Made by a program: the position numbers and the translations under genes. Of a DNA stretch of 6,847 nt, positions 1-5,595 are shown piece after piece (the stretch's first letter is position 1; each line of letters opens with the position of its first letter). The notes under the pieces are model-generated. The model saw nothing but the letters and a program-made list of their open reading frames with translations. It was not told the DNA's origin and made no database searches. Source of the DNA: CADEFX01 sp050260355 (GTDB lineage Bacteria; Pseudomonadota; Alphaproteobacteria; Rhizobiales; Hyphomicrobiaceae); NCBI GenBank assembly GCA_050260355.1, contig JBLNBZ010000074.1, positions 1 through 6,847 on the forward strand, written 5' to 3'.

Positions 1-37
1 CGCGAGCAAGTCATCCGGCGAACAGGGTGAGGGGGAC
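1..37 (+). repeat. Interspersed repeat module B, left copy
   Basis: This stretch matches 5481-5517 in the same orientation at 36 of 37 positions; the only difference is c16 here against a in the other copy. It contains the core gcgagcaagtcatc and ends in agggtgaggggg. It begins at the window edge, so the full repeat may extend left. Spacers of GC-rich alphaproteobacteria often carry short palindromic repeats ending in 'gggtgaggg', and this is probably a member of such a family. It is non-coding. Confidence 0.8.
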
Positions 38-90
38 GTGGCCCGAGGTGTCCAACACCCTCACCCTTCGCGCCCGAGGACTTGCTCGGG
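1..90. repeat. Imperfect inverted repeat formed by module B arms
   Basis: The reverse complement of 1-33 matches 58-90 at 27 of 33 positions by hand alignment. The longest shared blocks are ccctcaccc (58-66) and gacttgctcg (79-88). The right arm also contains its own hairpin, gcccgag (72-78) pairing with ctcgggc (85-91). The structure resembles the inverted arms at 5427-5505, so the left and right spacers hold the same kind of element. Confidence 0.65.
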
Positions 91-164
91 CCGCCCTTCA
101 ATCCGTCACTGCAAGGATTGAGGCCTGCGCCTCCTTGTGGCCCTCGCAAGTCCAGGGCGCGAAG

Positions 165-222
165 CCCTCTCCCTCGCGTGGGAGAGGGAGCCGGCATCGG
201 CTCCGTTGCATTGGAAATCGCG
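165..222 (+). repeat. Interspersed repeat module A, left copy, with hairpin
   Basis: The module starts with a perfect 9-bp hairpin, ccctctccc (165-173) pairing with gggagaggg (180-188) around a 6-base loop. It continues with a 17-base block (191-207, ccggcatcggctccgtt) identical to 5340-5356, and ends with ggaaatcgcg (213-222), identical to 5367-5376. The whole module is repeated in the same orientation at 5313-5376. No T-tract follows the hairpin, so this is a repeat rather than a classical terminator. Confidence 0.75.
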
Positions 223-263
223 CTGGAGCTCAGGCACGGAGTTGCTGCCGTGCGCCCCCGGAG

Positions 264-357
264 ACCGCGCTCCGAGCGCGGTCATCCGGGACGTTCACCC
301 GGCTATTGCCTCTCCCGGGAAGACCCCGGATCGCCGCGCGATGCGCGCCGTCCGGGG
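264..357. repeat. Cluster of palindromes downstream of the binding-protein gene
   Basis: Three close inverted repeats lie here. The first is accgcgct (264-271) with agcgcggt (275-282), loop ccg. The second is ccggg (286-290) with cccgg (298-302). The third is ccccgga (324-330) with tccgggg (351-357), enclosing an inner stem gcgcg (336-340)/cgcgc (344-348). An 8-bp palindrome, tcccggga, lies at 313-320. The last hairpin is about 40 bases beyond the stop of the leftward binding-protein gene, so it could stabilise or end that transcript. No T-run supports intrinsic termination. The rest of 1-394 holds no credible gene. Confidence 0.55.
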
Positions 358-394
358 ATGCAGATCGGTGAAGCGATGGTGGAGGCGAGGGTGG

Positions 395-1999
395 CTACTG
401 CGCCAGCCAGATGGTGGCCAGGTCCTGGTTGACGAAGTGCGACGGCGAAATGGTGAAGCCGCGCACATTGCTGGCCATGCCGACGGTGCGCTTCAGCCAC
501 ATGAACGGCACCTGGTAGGCCTCCGTCAGCAGACGACGCTCCAGCTCGCGCAGGATGCGCTTGCGCTCGGCCACATCGAAGGTCGAATCCACCTTGGCAT
601 AAAGCTGATCGACGGTCCGGTCGATGAACCCGCTCGGGTTGTAGGACGAGACGTCGGCCGATACCGAGCGCGCCAGCTCGATCGAGGGATCGTCCATCGC
701 CTCGCCGCCGACGAAATCGATGATGACGTCGAAGGTGCCGCTCCGCATCGAGTTCATGAGCTGGCCCACGTCCACCTGGGCGTGCTCGGTCTTCACGCCG
801 ATCTGCCGCCACTGATCGACAAGATAGACGCCGGCCGACGTATAGGGGTCGGCAATGTTACGGTTGACGAGCCGCAGCGAGAGGTTCTCCTGGCCGGCCT
901 CACGCAGAAGGCGCTTGGCTTCCTCGCGGGACGCGGCGATGTCGCGGGAGAATCCGGGATAGGTCGCCAGCTCCTCCTCGGTTGCTGCCCAGGGCGAGCC
1001 CGGTCGCTGCGTGGCGCCGACAAACGTCAGCGACGACACCTTCGCCAAATTCTGCGCGCCGCCCCAGCGGTCGATGGCGAGCGAAAGGGCGCGTCGAACG
1101 CGCGCGTCGTCGAAAGGCGCCTTGCGCGTGTTGAACGCGACCAGGATCATGAAGGAGTACGTCGTGCTGTGGAACTGGATGCGGTTTGCAAGCGCAGCCT
1201 TGAGCTGATCGCGCTGAGAGGGCGCCAGCGTACGAAACTCCGCCATCACCTGGCCGCTCTGCAGCGCGCTCACGAGGCTCGCGGACGACGTGTTGACCGC
1301 GCGGAAGCCATCGAGATATGGGCGCGGCTGATCGAAATAGTCGTCGAAGCGCCGGCCGACCCAGTGAGCGCCACGCACGCGCTCGACGAAGACGAACGGC
1401 CCGGTGCCGACGATCTCCTTGGCAGGAAAGTTGGGGTCCTGGGCGAGGCGGGCGGCGCTATAGATGCAGTTGAACGGGCTCCCCAGGATGCCGAGGAACG
1501 CGGGCGAGGCGGTCTTCAGCCGGAAGACGACCGTCATCGGATCGGGCGCATCGACCGCCTCGATCCGGCTATAGACGGACGAGCGCACCGAGATGACGCC
1601 CTGCGGCGGCTGGCGGATGCGATCCCAGCTCGCCTTGACGTCGGCAGAGGTCAGCGGCGTGCCGTCGTGGAATTTGACGCCCGGCTTCAGCTTGAACGTG
1701 TAGGTCAGCTTGTCGTCGGACTCGGTCCACGACTGAGCCAGATCGCCGACCACGCGCGTGGTGTCTTTCGGATCGAGCTTGACCAGCAGCGAATAGTGCG
1801 GCGACACGTAGTGCATGGTCGCGAAGCTCGAAGCCGCATGGCAGTCGATCGTCGGCGGATCGCCCTGAACGGCATAGACGAGCGTTCCGCCTCTGCGCGG
1901 CTCGTCGGCTGCCGCCGCCGAGTGTGTCCAGCCGAGCAGGATGGCGAGCGCAGCGAGCAGGTGGGCGATGAATGAGCCGGAGGCTCGGCTGCGGGGCAT
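395..1999 (-). CDS. ABC transporter substrate-binding protein, family 5 (SBP_bac_5)
   Basis: Periplasmic solute-binding component of a peptide/opine/nickel-type ABC importer. It captures a ligand and delivers it to an inner-membrane permease. The 534-residue length is usual for the family. The N-terminus is a Sec signal peptide: arginines at 3 and 5, a hydrophobic run at about 10-24, and an AAA-type cleavage site near residues 30-31; no lipobox is seen. Family landmarks are GGTLVYA near 37, YTFKLKPGVKFHDGTPLTSA at 100-119, VGTGPF at 197-202 and the signature FNTRKAPFDDARVRRAL at 289-305, followed by SLAIDR. The ATG has a good ribosome site (GAGGAG, 8 bases upstream). No permease or ATPase gene lies in the window, so it is an orphan here. 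It is divergent from the CoA-transferase/Lin0512 cluster, which suggests its ligand may feed that pathway. The ligand cannot be read from sequence; oligopeptide, opine, sugar acid or another organic acid derivative all remain possible. Confidence 0.93.
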   Translation of the reverse strand: MPRSRASGSFIAHLLAALAILLGWTHSAAAADEPRRGGTLVYAVQGDPPTIDCHAASSFATMHYVSPHYSLLVKLDPKDTTRVVGDLAQSWTESDDKLTYTFKLKPGVKFHDGTPLTSADVKASWDRIRQPPQGVISVRSSVYSRIEAVDAPDPMTVVFRLKTASPAFLGILGSPFNCIYSAARLAQDPNFPAKEIVGTGPFVFVERVRGAHWVGRRFDDYFDQPRPYLDGFRAVNTSSASLVSALQSGQVMAEFRTLAPSQRDQLKAALANRIQFHSTTYSFMILVAFNTRKAPFDDARVRRALSLAIDRWGGAQNLAKVSSLTFVGATQRPGSPWAATEEELATYPGFSRDIAASREEAKRLLREAGQENLSLRLVNRNIADPYTSAGVYLVDQWRQIGVKTEHAQVDVGQLMNSMRSGTFDVIIDFVGGEAMDDPSIELARSVSADVSSYNPSGFIDRTVDQLYAKVDSTFDVAERKRILRELERRLLTEAYQVPFMWLKRTVGMASNVRGFTISPSHFVNQDLATIWLAQ

Positions 2000-2184
2000 G
2001 AGCGTCTCTCCTCAAACGTTATCGGGTCTTCGCCCGTTGGTTCGATTGGCTGCGGCGTGGAGCCGGTAGCGCGTTCAGTGCCATATGCTATGAGAGGCGC
2101 CGGGTGCAAGCTCGCTGTCGGCAGAAAAGCCATGCGCCGAGAGCTGAAGACCATCACGGGTATCGGGCACGGGGTATCGGGAAA
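2000..2184. promoter_or_regulatory. Divergent intergenic region between binding protein and CoA-transferase
   Basis: These 185 bases must hold the promoters for both divergent transcription units, unless the rightward one starts earlier at GTG 2104. No convincing -35/-10 pair is visible. The most AT-rich patches are around 2010-2030 (caaacgttatc) and 2080-2092 (gccatatgctatg), which are candidate melting regions. No clear operator palindrome is seen. The placement fits shared control of uptake and metabolism, but that is inferred from geometry only. Confidence 0.4.
2008..2013 (-). promoter_or_regulatory. Ribosome binding site of the binding-protein gene
   Basis: Read on the minus strand this is GAGGAG, 8 bases before the ATG at 1999. 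It supports that start, which also gives a complete signal peptide. Confidence 0.75.
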
Positions 2185-3303
2185 ATGCCTCCAACCAGTC
2201 CCCTTCAGGGGCAAACCATCATCGAGCTTGCGCGGCCGGGCGGCAGCGAGGTCACCAATCGCGCCATCTCGCTCGCGGGCCGCATTGCAGCCGACCTCGG
2301 CGCCACCGTCGTCAAGGTCGAGCCGCCGGAGGGTTGCGCCCTGCGCCGCGCCGCCCCATTCGTCACAGGGGCCGATGGCGCCCGCGAGAGCGCGACGTTC
2401 GCCTTCCTCAACGGCGGCAAGCGGTCGCTGCGGCTCGGGGGCAGACCGCAGGACCAGGCCCTGATCGCCGCGCTTGCCGCACGCGCCCAGGCGACGATCA
2501 CAGACGACACCGCGGCTATTGCCGGAGCGTTGGCTCGAGTGCCGGTGAAGGTCATCGTCGAGCACGGGGTGCCCGCCTCCGCCGGCCTGCCGGAGGAGCG
2601 CATCACCGATACGACCATTCTCGCGCTCAGCGGCCTGCTCGACATCATGGGCAAGCCCGATGCGGCTCCGGTTCCTCTCGGCGGCCATCAGGCGAGCTAC
2701 GTAACCGGATTGGCCGCGTTCTCGGCCCTTTGCGCGTCGCTCTCGGCGCGAGCGCAGGGGGCGGCCGGCGAGACGGCCACCGTCTCGGCGGTGGAGGCCA
2801 ATCTGTGGTCCAACTGGAAGAGCTTTGCGGAGCGGCTGTACCTCGGCCGATGTCCGACCCGGCAGGGCGAGCTTGCGGAATGGCAGACGGTGCCCTGCGC
2901 GGATGGATATGCGACGCTGATCTACCTCGAGAAGGACTGGCCCGCCGTCGCGCGCCTCATCGGCGAGCCGCGACTGGCAGCACCGCCGCTCGATACGCGC
3001 GAGGGCCGCAGGGCCAACATCGCTCAGGTCTATGACATGGTGCGGCCGTGGTACGCCGCACGCTCGCGCAAGGAGATCTATGCCCTGGCGAAGGCGGCCG
3101 GGTTGCCGATCGGCGCGGTGATTGGCGTGCGCGAGTTGCTGGATGATCAGCAATATGCGGCGCAGCGCTTTCTGGCGCCGTCGGCGGCTCGCAATAGGGC
3201 TGAGCATTGGCGTGTTCCGACCGTGCCGACGGCATGGAGCGGCCAGCGCTTCGCGCCTAGCGTCGCCACGCAAGGCACCGATGCGACGGAGGCCGTGCTG
3301 TGA
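2185..3303 (+). CDS. CaiB/BaiF family III CoA-transferase paralogue lacking catalytic Asp
   Basis: Family III CoA-transferases move CoA between acyl-CoA and a free carboxylic acid in the cytosol, through an aspartyl-CoA thioester. The 372-residue protein shows the family N-terminus (LQGQTIIELARPGG at 7-20) and the Rossmann-like stretch AADLGATVVKVEPPEG (35-50). The usual LNRNKRS motif is altered to LNGGKRS (75-81), and VENFRPG is absent, with ITDDTA at 105-110. The catalytic Asp normally lies four residues before a Gly opening an Ala/Leu-rich helix. Here that place is Ser171 (SYVTG, 171-175), and the nearest Asp residues are 153 and 159. The C-terminal half (ADGYATLIYLEKDWPAVARLIGE) is family-like. 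ATG 2185 was chosen because it places the conserved N-terminus correctly. A GTG at 2104 with GAGAGG upstream would add 27 unconserved residues. The stop overlaps the next gene by 4 bases, suggesting coupled translation. It is likely the non-catalytic subunit of a heteromer; a different activity is also possible. Confidence 0.88.
   Translation: MPPTSPLQGQTIIELARPGGSEVTNRAISLAGRIAADLGATVVKVEPPEGCALRRAAPFVTGADGARESATFAFLNGGKRSLRLGGRPQDQALIAALAARAQATITDDTAAIAGALARVPVKVIVEHGVPASAGLPEERITDTTILALSGLLDIMGKPDAAPVPLGGHQASYVTGLAAFSALCASLSARAQGAAGETATVSAVEANLWSNWKSFAERLYLGRCPTRQGELAEWQTVPCADGYATLIYLEKDWPAVARLIGEPRLAAPPLDTREGRRANIAQVYDMVRPWYAARSRKEIYALAKAAGLPIGAVIGVRELLDDQQYAAQRFLAPSAARNRAEHWRVPTVPTAWSGQRFAPSVATQGTDATEAVL
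3288..3292 (+). promoter_or_regulatory. Ribosome binding site deciding a GTG start
   Basis: GGAGG lies 7 bases before the GTG at 3300, inside the end of the upstream CoA-transferase gene. It supports the unusual GTG start that overlaps the upstream TGA as GTGA. Confidence 0.75.
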
Positions 3304-4427
3304 GTGCCGCGCCTCTCGCCGGATGCCGCGTGCTCGACCTCGGCATCATCACGGCCGGCGCCAGCACGTCGGCGCTGCTGGCTGATCTCGGCGCCGATGT
3401 CATCAAGGTCGAATCGAGCGCATACATCGATCCGTTTCGCGCCTGGGATCGGGGCCTCGGCGCTCGAGACTGGTGGAACAAGTCGCGATTCTTCGATTTC
3501 ACCAACCGCAACAAGCGCGGCATCGCCCTCGATCTGAAGACTGCCGAAGGGCGGCAGCTCTTCCTCGATCTGGCGGCTGGCGCCGATGTCGTGGTCGAGA
3601 ATTTCCGGCGGGGCGTGCTCGATCGACTCGGGCTCGGCTATGCGGCCCTGTCGGAGCGTAATCCGCGGATTGTGCTCGCGTCGGTGACGAGCCAAGGCGA
3701 GACGGGCCCCGATGCCAAGGCGGCATCGTACGGGTCGACGCTGGAGGCAACGTCGGGATTGTCCGATCTGACCCGCGATGCGAATGGCAAGCCGCTGATC
3801 AGCGGCGTGCTGCTGAACTATCCGGATCAGATCGTGTCGATCTATGCGGCCGGCGTCATCACGCTGGCGGTGATGGAACAGCGGCGCACGGGCAAGGGCA
3901 CGTGGCTCGACATTTCGCAGCGCGAGCTGGCGAGCTTCCTGATCGGCGAGCATATCCTGGCCGCATCTGCAGGGGCGGCGCCGGCGACCCCGCCTTCCGC
4001 CTCTGCGACGCGACTGGTTCAGGCCGGCGACGGCCGCTGGCTGCTGTGTCACGCCGGCTCCCAGGAGGCGCTGGAGCGCGCGCTGCGGGCGGTGATGCCG
4101 AGCACGCGCCCGGCCGAGGCTGCCTCGTCGCTGATCGCGGCTTTCGCTGCCCACGATGTGCAGGCGATCGTCGTGCGCAATGGCGACGATATGCTCGCAG
4201 CCGTGCGCAGCGGCGAGAGCAGGACGGCGTTCACCCTGACGCCTGACGGATCGGACGTGAAGGGCATGCCGTTCACGCTTGCCGGCTCGCCGCTCCAGGT
4301 CAGGCGGCGAGCGCCTGGGCTCGGCGAGCACAACACGGAGATCCTGCGCGATCTGCTCGGCCTCGATGAACCGGCGATTGCCGCCCTCGCGGAGCGCGGC
4401 ATCATCGGCTCGGCCCCGAAGGGGTGA
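3300..4427 (+). CDS. CaiB/BaiF family III CoA-transferase, catalytic Asp present
   Basis: A cytosolic CoA-transferase predicted to convert a carboxylic acid to its CoA thioester. Of the 375 residues, 6-38 carry the nucleotide-fold start (LAGCRVLDLGIITAG, then ADLGADVIKVE). FTNRNKRGIALDLK (67-80) and VVVENFRRG (97-105) are the classic family motifs. Asp176 in NYPDQ sits at the expected distance before the helix IYAAGVITLAV, so it is the likely nucleophile (compare Asp169 of formyl-CoA transferase). The protein is somewhat shorter than formyl-CoA transferase (about 428). The GTG start follows GGAGG and overlaps the previous stop by 4 bases. Being translationally coupled to a paralogue without the Asp, it probably forms a heteromer, as the two-subunit BbsEF benzylsuccinate CoA-transferase does. 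The substrate is unknown. Confidence 0.9.
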   Translation: MSAAPLAGCRVLDLGIITAGASTSALLADLGADVIKVESSAYIDPFRAWDRGLGARDWWNKSRFFDFTNRNKRGIALDLKTAEGRQLFLDLAAGADVVVENFRRGVLDRLGLGYAALSERNPRIVLASVTSQGETGPDAKAASYGSTLEATSGLSDLTRDANGKPLISGVLLNYPDQIVSIYAAGVITLAVMEQRRTGKGTWLDISQRELASFLIGEHILAASAGAAPATPPSASATRLVQAGDGRWLLCHAGSQEALERALRAVMPSTRPAEAASSLIAAFAAHDVQAIVVRNGDDMLAAVRSGESRTAFTLTPDGSDVKGMPFTLAGSPLQVRRRAPGLGEHNTEILRDLLGLDEPAIAALAERGIIGSAPKG

Positions 4428-4583
4428 CGGGGGCCCCTTGCCGCGTCGCGCTCTTCGATCAAACGATCGTCATCGCAGCGGGCGTCATAGCGGCGCAAAG
4501 CACGGATCTTCGATTGCGGTCGGGCCCGACTTCGAGTCATGCTCTATGGATTGGCTCGAACGTTCGGCAATGTGGATCCTGGC
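4428..4583 (+). promoter_or_regulatory. Spacer before the Lin0512 pair with GC-rich palindromes
   Basis: This 156-base gap is the only real break in the four-gene cluster. An inverted repeat, aagggg (4419-4424) with cccctt (4434-4439), surrounds the CoA-transferase stop codon. A perfect 12-bp palindrome, gtcgggcccgac, lies at 4519-4530. A small stem cgatc/gatcg is at 4456-4469. No T-tract or confident promoter is visible. The gap may hold an internal promoter, an operator or an mRNA processing element for the Lin0512 genes. If the first Lin0512 gene starts at ATG 4539, the spacer shortens to 111 bases. Confidence 0.35.
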
Positions 4584-4925
4584 ATGGCGCTCAAACGTAT
4601 GGTGCTGCAGATCGGAATGGGAACCGACATCCGGGGTGCGGACAGCACCAAGGCTGCCGTGCGCGCCCTGCGTGATGCCCTGTGGCACAACTCGCTCAGC
4701 ATTGCCGATACGGTGGGCTTGCCACGCGAGGCGATGCGTATCGAGGTCACGGTCGGCGTTCCGCGGCCCGAGACCGTCGACAAGGCTGCGGTGCTCGAGG
4801 TGCTGCCCTACGGCAGCGGTAACCTGACGGTGGTCGACGGCGGGCTCGAGATTCCGAACGACGCCGGGTCCGATTCCACTCTCATCGCGCACGCCGCTGC
4901 GGTCGTGCTGCTCGATGTCGATTGA
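4584..4925 (+). CDS. Lin0512-family protein, copy A (GMGTDIRG)
   Basis: A 113-residue cytosolic protein of the conserved Lin0512 family (TIGR02058/PF09585), whose function is not known. The family is defined by GxGxDxHG near the N-terminus; here residues 11-18 read GMGTDIRG, with Asp15 kept but Arg17 in place of His. TKAAVRALRDALWHNSL (22-38) and the core MRIEVTVGVPRPE follow, as in the partner gene. Hand alignment gives roughly 45% identity to copy B over the full length. ATG 4584 was chosen because it gives MALKRMVLQIG, matching MAKRVILELG of copy B, and nearly equal length (113 and 114). ATG 4539 would add 15 unmatched residues, and neither has a strong ribosome site. The stop TGA (4923-4925) lies within the ribosome site of copy B, so the two are probably co-translated and form one complex. 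Confidence 0.85.
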   Translation: MALKRMVLQIGMGTDIRGADSTKAAVRALRDALWHNSLSIADTVGLPREAMRIEVTVGVPRPETVDKAAVLEVLPYGSGNLTVVDGGLEIPNDAGSDSTLIAHAAAVVLLDVD

Positions 4926-4930
4926 GGAGG
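4924..4930 (+). promoter_or_regulatory. Strong ribosome binding site of Lin0512 copy B
   Basis: GAGGAGG lies 6 bases before ATG 4937 and overlaps the last two bases of the copy A stop codon. It fixes the copy B start at 4937 rather than the in-frame TTG at 4922. It also suggests copy B may be made in larger amounts than copy A, whose own site is weak. Confidence 0.8.
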
Positions 4931-4936
4931 CAGCCC

Positions 4937-5281
4937 ATGGCGAAGCGCGTCATCCTCGAGCTCGGCGCAGGGACGGCCCTGCACGGCGGCGACTACACCA
5001 AGGCGGCTGTGCGCGCCGTGCACGATGCGATCCACCATAGCTCGCTCTATTTCCTCCGCTCGTTGAAGATCGCGCCGAGTGCGATGCGGGTCGACGTCAC
5101 GATCGGCGTGCAGCGGCCGGATGCCGTGAACGCAGACGCGGTGAAGGCGGCGTTGCCGCACGGCAAGGTCGAGGTGAAGGTCGTGAAGGGCGGCCTGGAT
5201 CTGCCGGACGAGGAGGGCCGCGACATCACGGTGATCGCGAGCGCCGCGGTGGAGGTGCGGGTCGATCTGCCCAAAGCTTAG
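4937..5281 (+). CDS. Lin0512-family protein, copy B (GAGTALHG)
   Basis: A 114-residue paralogue of copy A. The signature at residues 10-17 reads GAGTALHG: His16 is kept, but the conserved Asp is Ala14 (codon gcc, one base away from gac). GGDYTKAAVRAVHDAIHHSS (17-36) and MRVDVTIGVQRPD carry the rest of the family pattern. The C-terminal half has VVKGGLDLPDEEGRDITVIA, close to VVDGGLEIPND in copy A. No signal peptide or membrane segment is present, so it is cytosolic. Its start follows 11 bases after the copy A stop, with an excellent ribosome site. Each copy has lost a different half of the Asp/His pair, so one complete site may form only at an A-B interface. The family's biochemical role is unknown, and none is assigned here. 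Confidence 0.87.
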   Translation: MAKRVILELGAGTALHGGDYTKAAVRAVHDAIHHSSLYFLRSLKIAPSAMRVDVTIGVQRPDAVNADAVKAALPHGKVEVKVVKGGLDLPDEEGRDITVIASAAVEVRVDLPKA

Positions 5282-5384
5282 AGCAAATCGCGATTCGCGC
5301 GGGACGCGCGCTCCCTCTCCCGCGCGAGGGAGAGGGAGACCGGCATCGGCTCCGTTCGATTCGGCTGGAAATCGCGTTATGCTC
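5281..5384 (+). repeat. Repeat module A, right copy, with near-terminal inverted repeats
   Basis: The element begins at the last base of the copy B stop codon. Its ends form an imperfect inverted repeat: gagcaaatcgcgat (5281-5294) against atcgcgttatgctc (5371-5384), 12 of 14 pairing. In the middle is a perfect 11-bp hairpin, ctccctctccc (5311-5321) with gggagagggag (5328-5338), loop gcgcga. Positions 5313-5376 repeat 165-222. A short non-coding unit with end repeats and a central palindrome resembles a miniature inverted-repeat element, although no target duplication is evident. The hairpin is 29 bases after the stop and could protect the mRNA 3' end. Confidence 0.7.
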
Positions 5385-5403
5385 GATTGCCGCGCCAGCT
5401 TCT

Positions 5404-5426
5404 CCCTCGCCCCGCCGGGGCGAGGG
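5404..5426. repeat. Perfect 10-bp GC-rich hairpin
   Basis: ccctcgcccc (5404-5413) pairs perfectly with ggggcgaggg (5417-5426) around the loop gcc. It directly abuts the left arm of the next inverted repeat at 5427. No T-run follows on either strand. Confidence 0.65.
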
Positions 5427-5505
5427 CTGTTCGCCATGACTTGCGAGCGCTCAGCACAGCCGCGCCGAGATCTCGGCGAGCGCGAGCAAGTCATCAGGCG
5501 AACAG
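5427..5505. repeat. Long inverted repeat with nested 16-bp palindrome
   Basis: The left arm 5427-5452 (ctgttcgcc, atgacttgc, then gcgctc) matches the reverse complement of the right arm 5478-5505, apart from a 2-base gap and two mismatches. The loop between them contains a perfect 16-bp palindrome, cgccgagatctcggcg (5463-5478). The right arm is the start of repeat module B, so the unit is a foldback version of the arrangement at 1-90. It is non-coding. Confidence 0.7.
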
Positions 5506-5517
5506 GGTGAGGGGGAC
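5481..5517 (+). repeat. Interspersed repeat module B, right copy
   Basis: Matches 1-37 at 36 of 37 positions in the same orientation. It overlaps the right arm of the inverted repeat ending at 5505. After 5517 the two copies diverge at once, so the shared boundary is sharp. Confidence 0.8.
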
Positions 5518-5595
5518 CAACCTCGCAATCGGCGAAGACGTAGGCGTCGCTCCGCGAGCTGGGCCGTTGAACCCGCACACGGCGTTCCCCACTTG

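Noticed and set aside
27..432. Small plus-strand frames in the left repeat region
   Set aside because: They are translations of repeats A and B and the palindrome cluster, without ribosome sites.
137..1975. Long open frame on the plus strand, 612 codons
   Set aside because: It is antisense to the clearly recognisable binding-protein gene, starts in repeat DNA and shows no family motif. Long antisense frames are expected in GC-rich DNA.
1705..3273. Long minus-strand open frame, 522 codons
   Set aside because: It overlaps both the first CoA-transferase (antisense) and part of the binding protein in another frame. It is rich in Arg/Ala/Gly without domain signals.
3147..4331. Long minus-strand open frame opposite the second CoA-transferase
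   Set aside because: Low-complexity Arg-rich translation lying antisense to a gene with intact family motifs.
4424..4675. Short frame starting GTG at the stop of the second CoA-transferase (GTGA overlap)
   Set aside because: The overlap is tempting as a coupled gene filling the gap. However, its second half is out of frame with and inside Lin0512 copy A, and the translation has no recognisable pattern.
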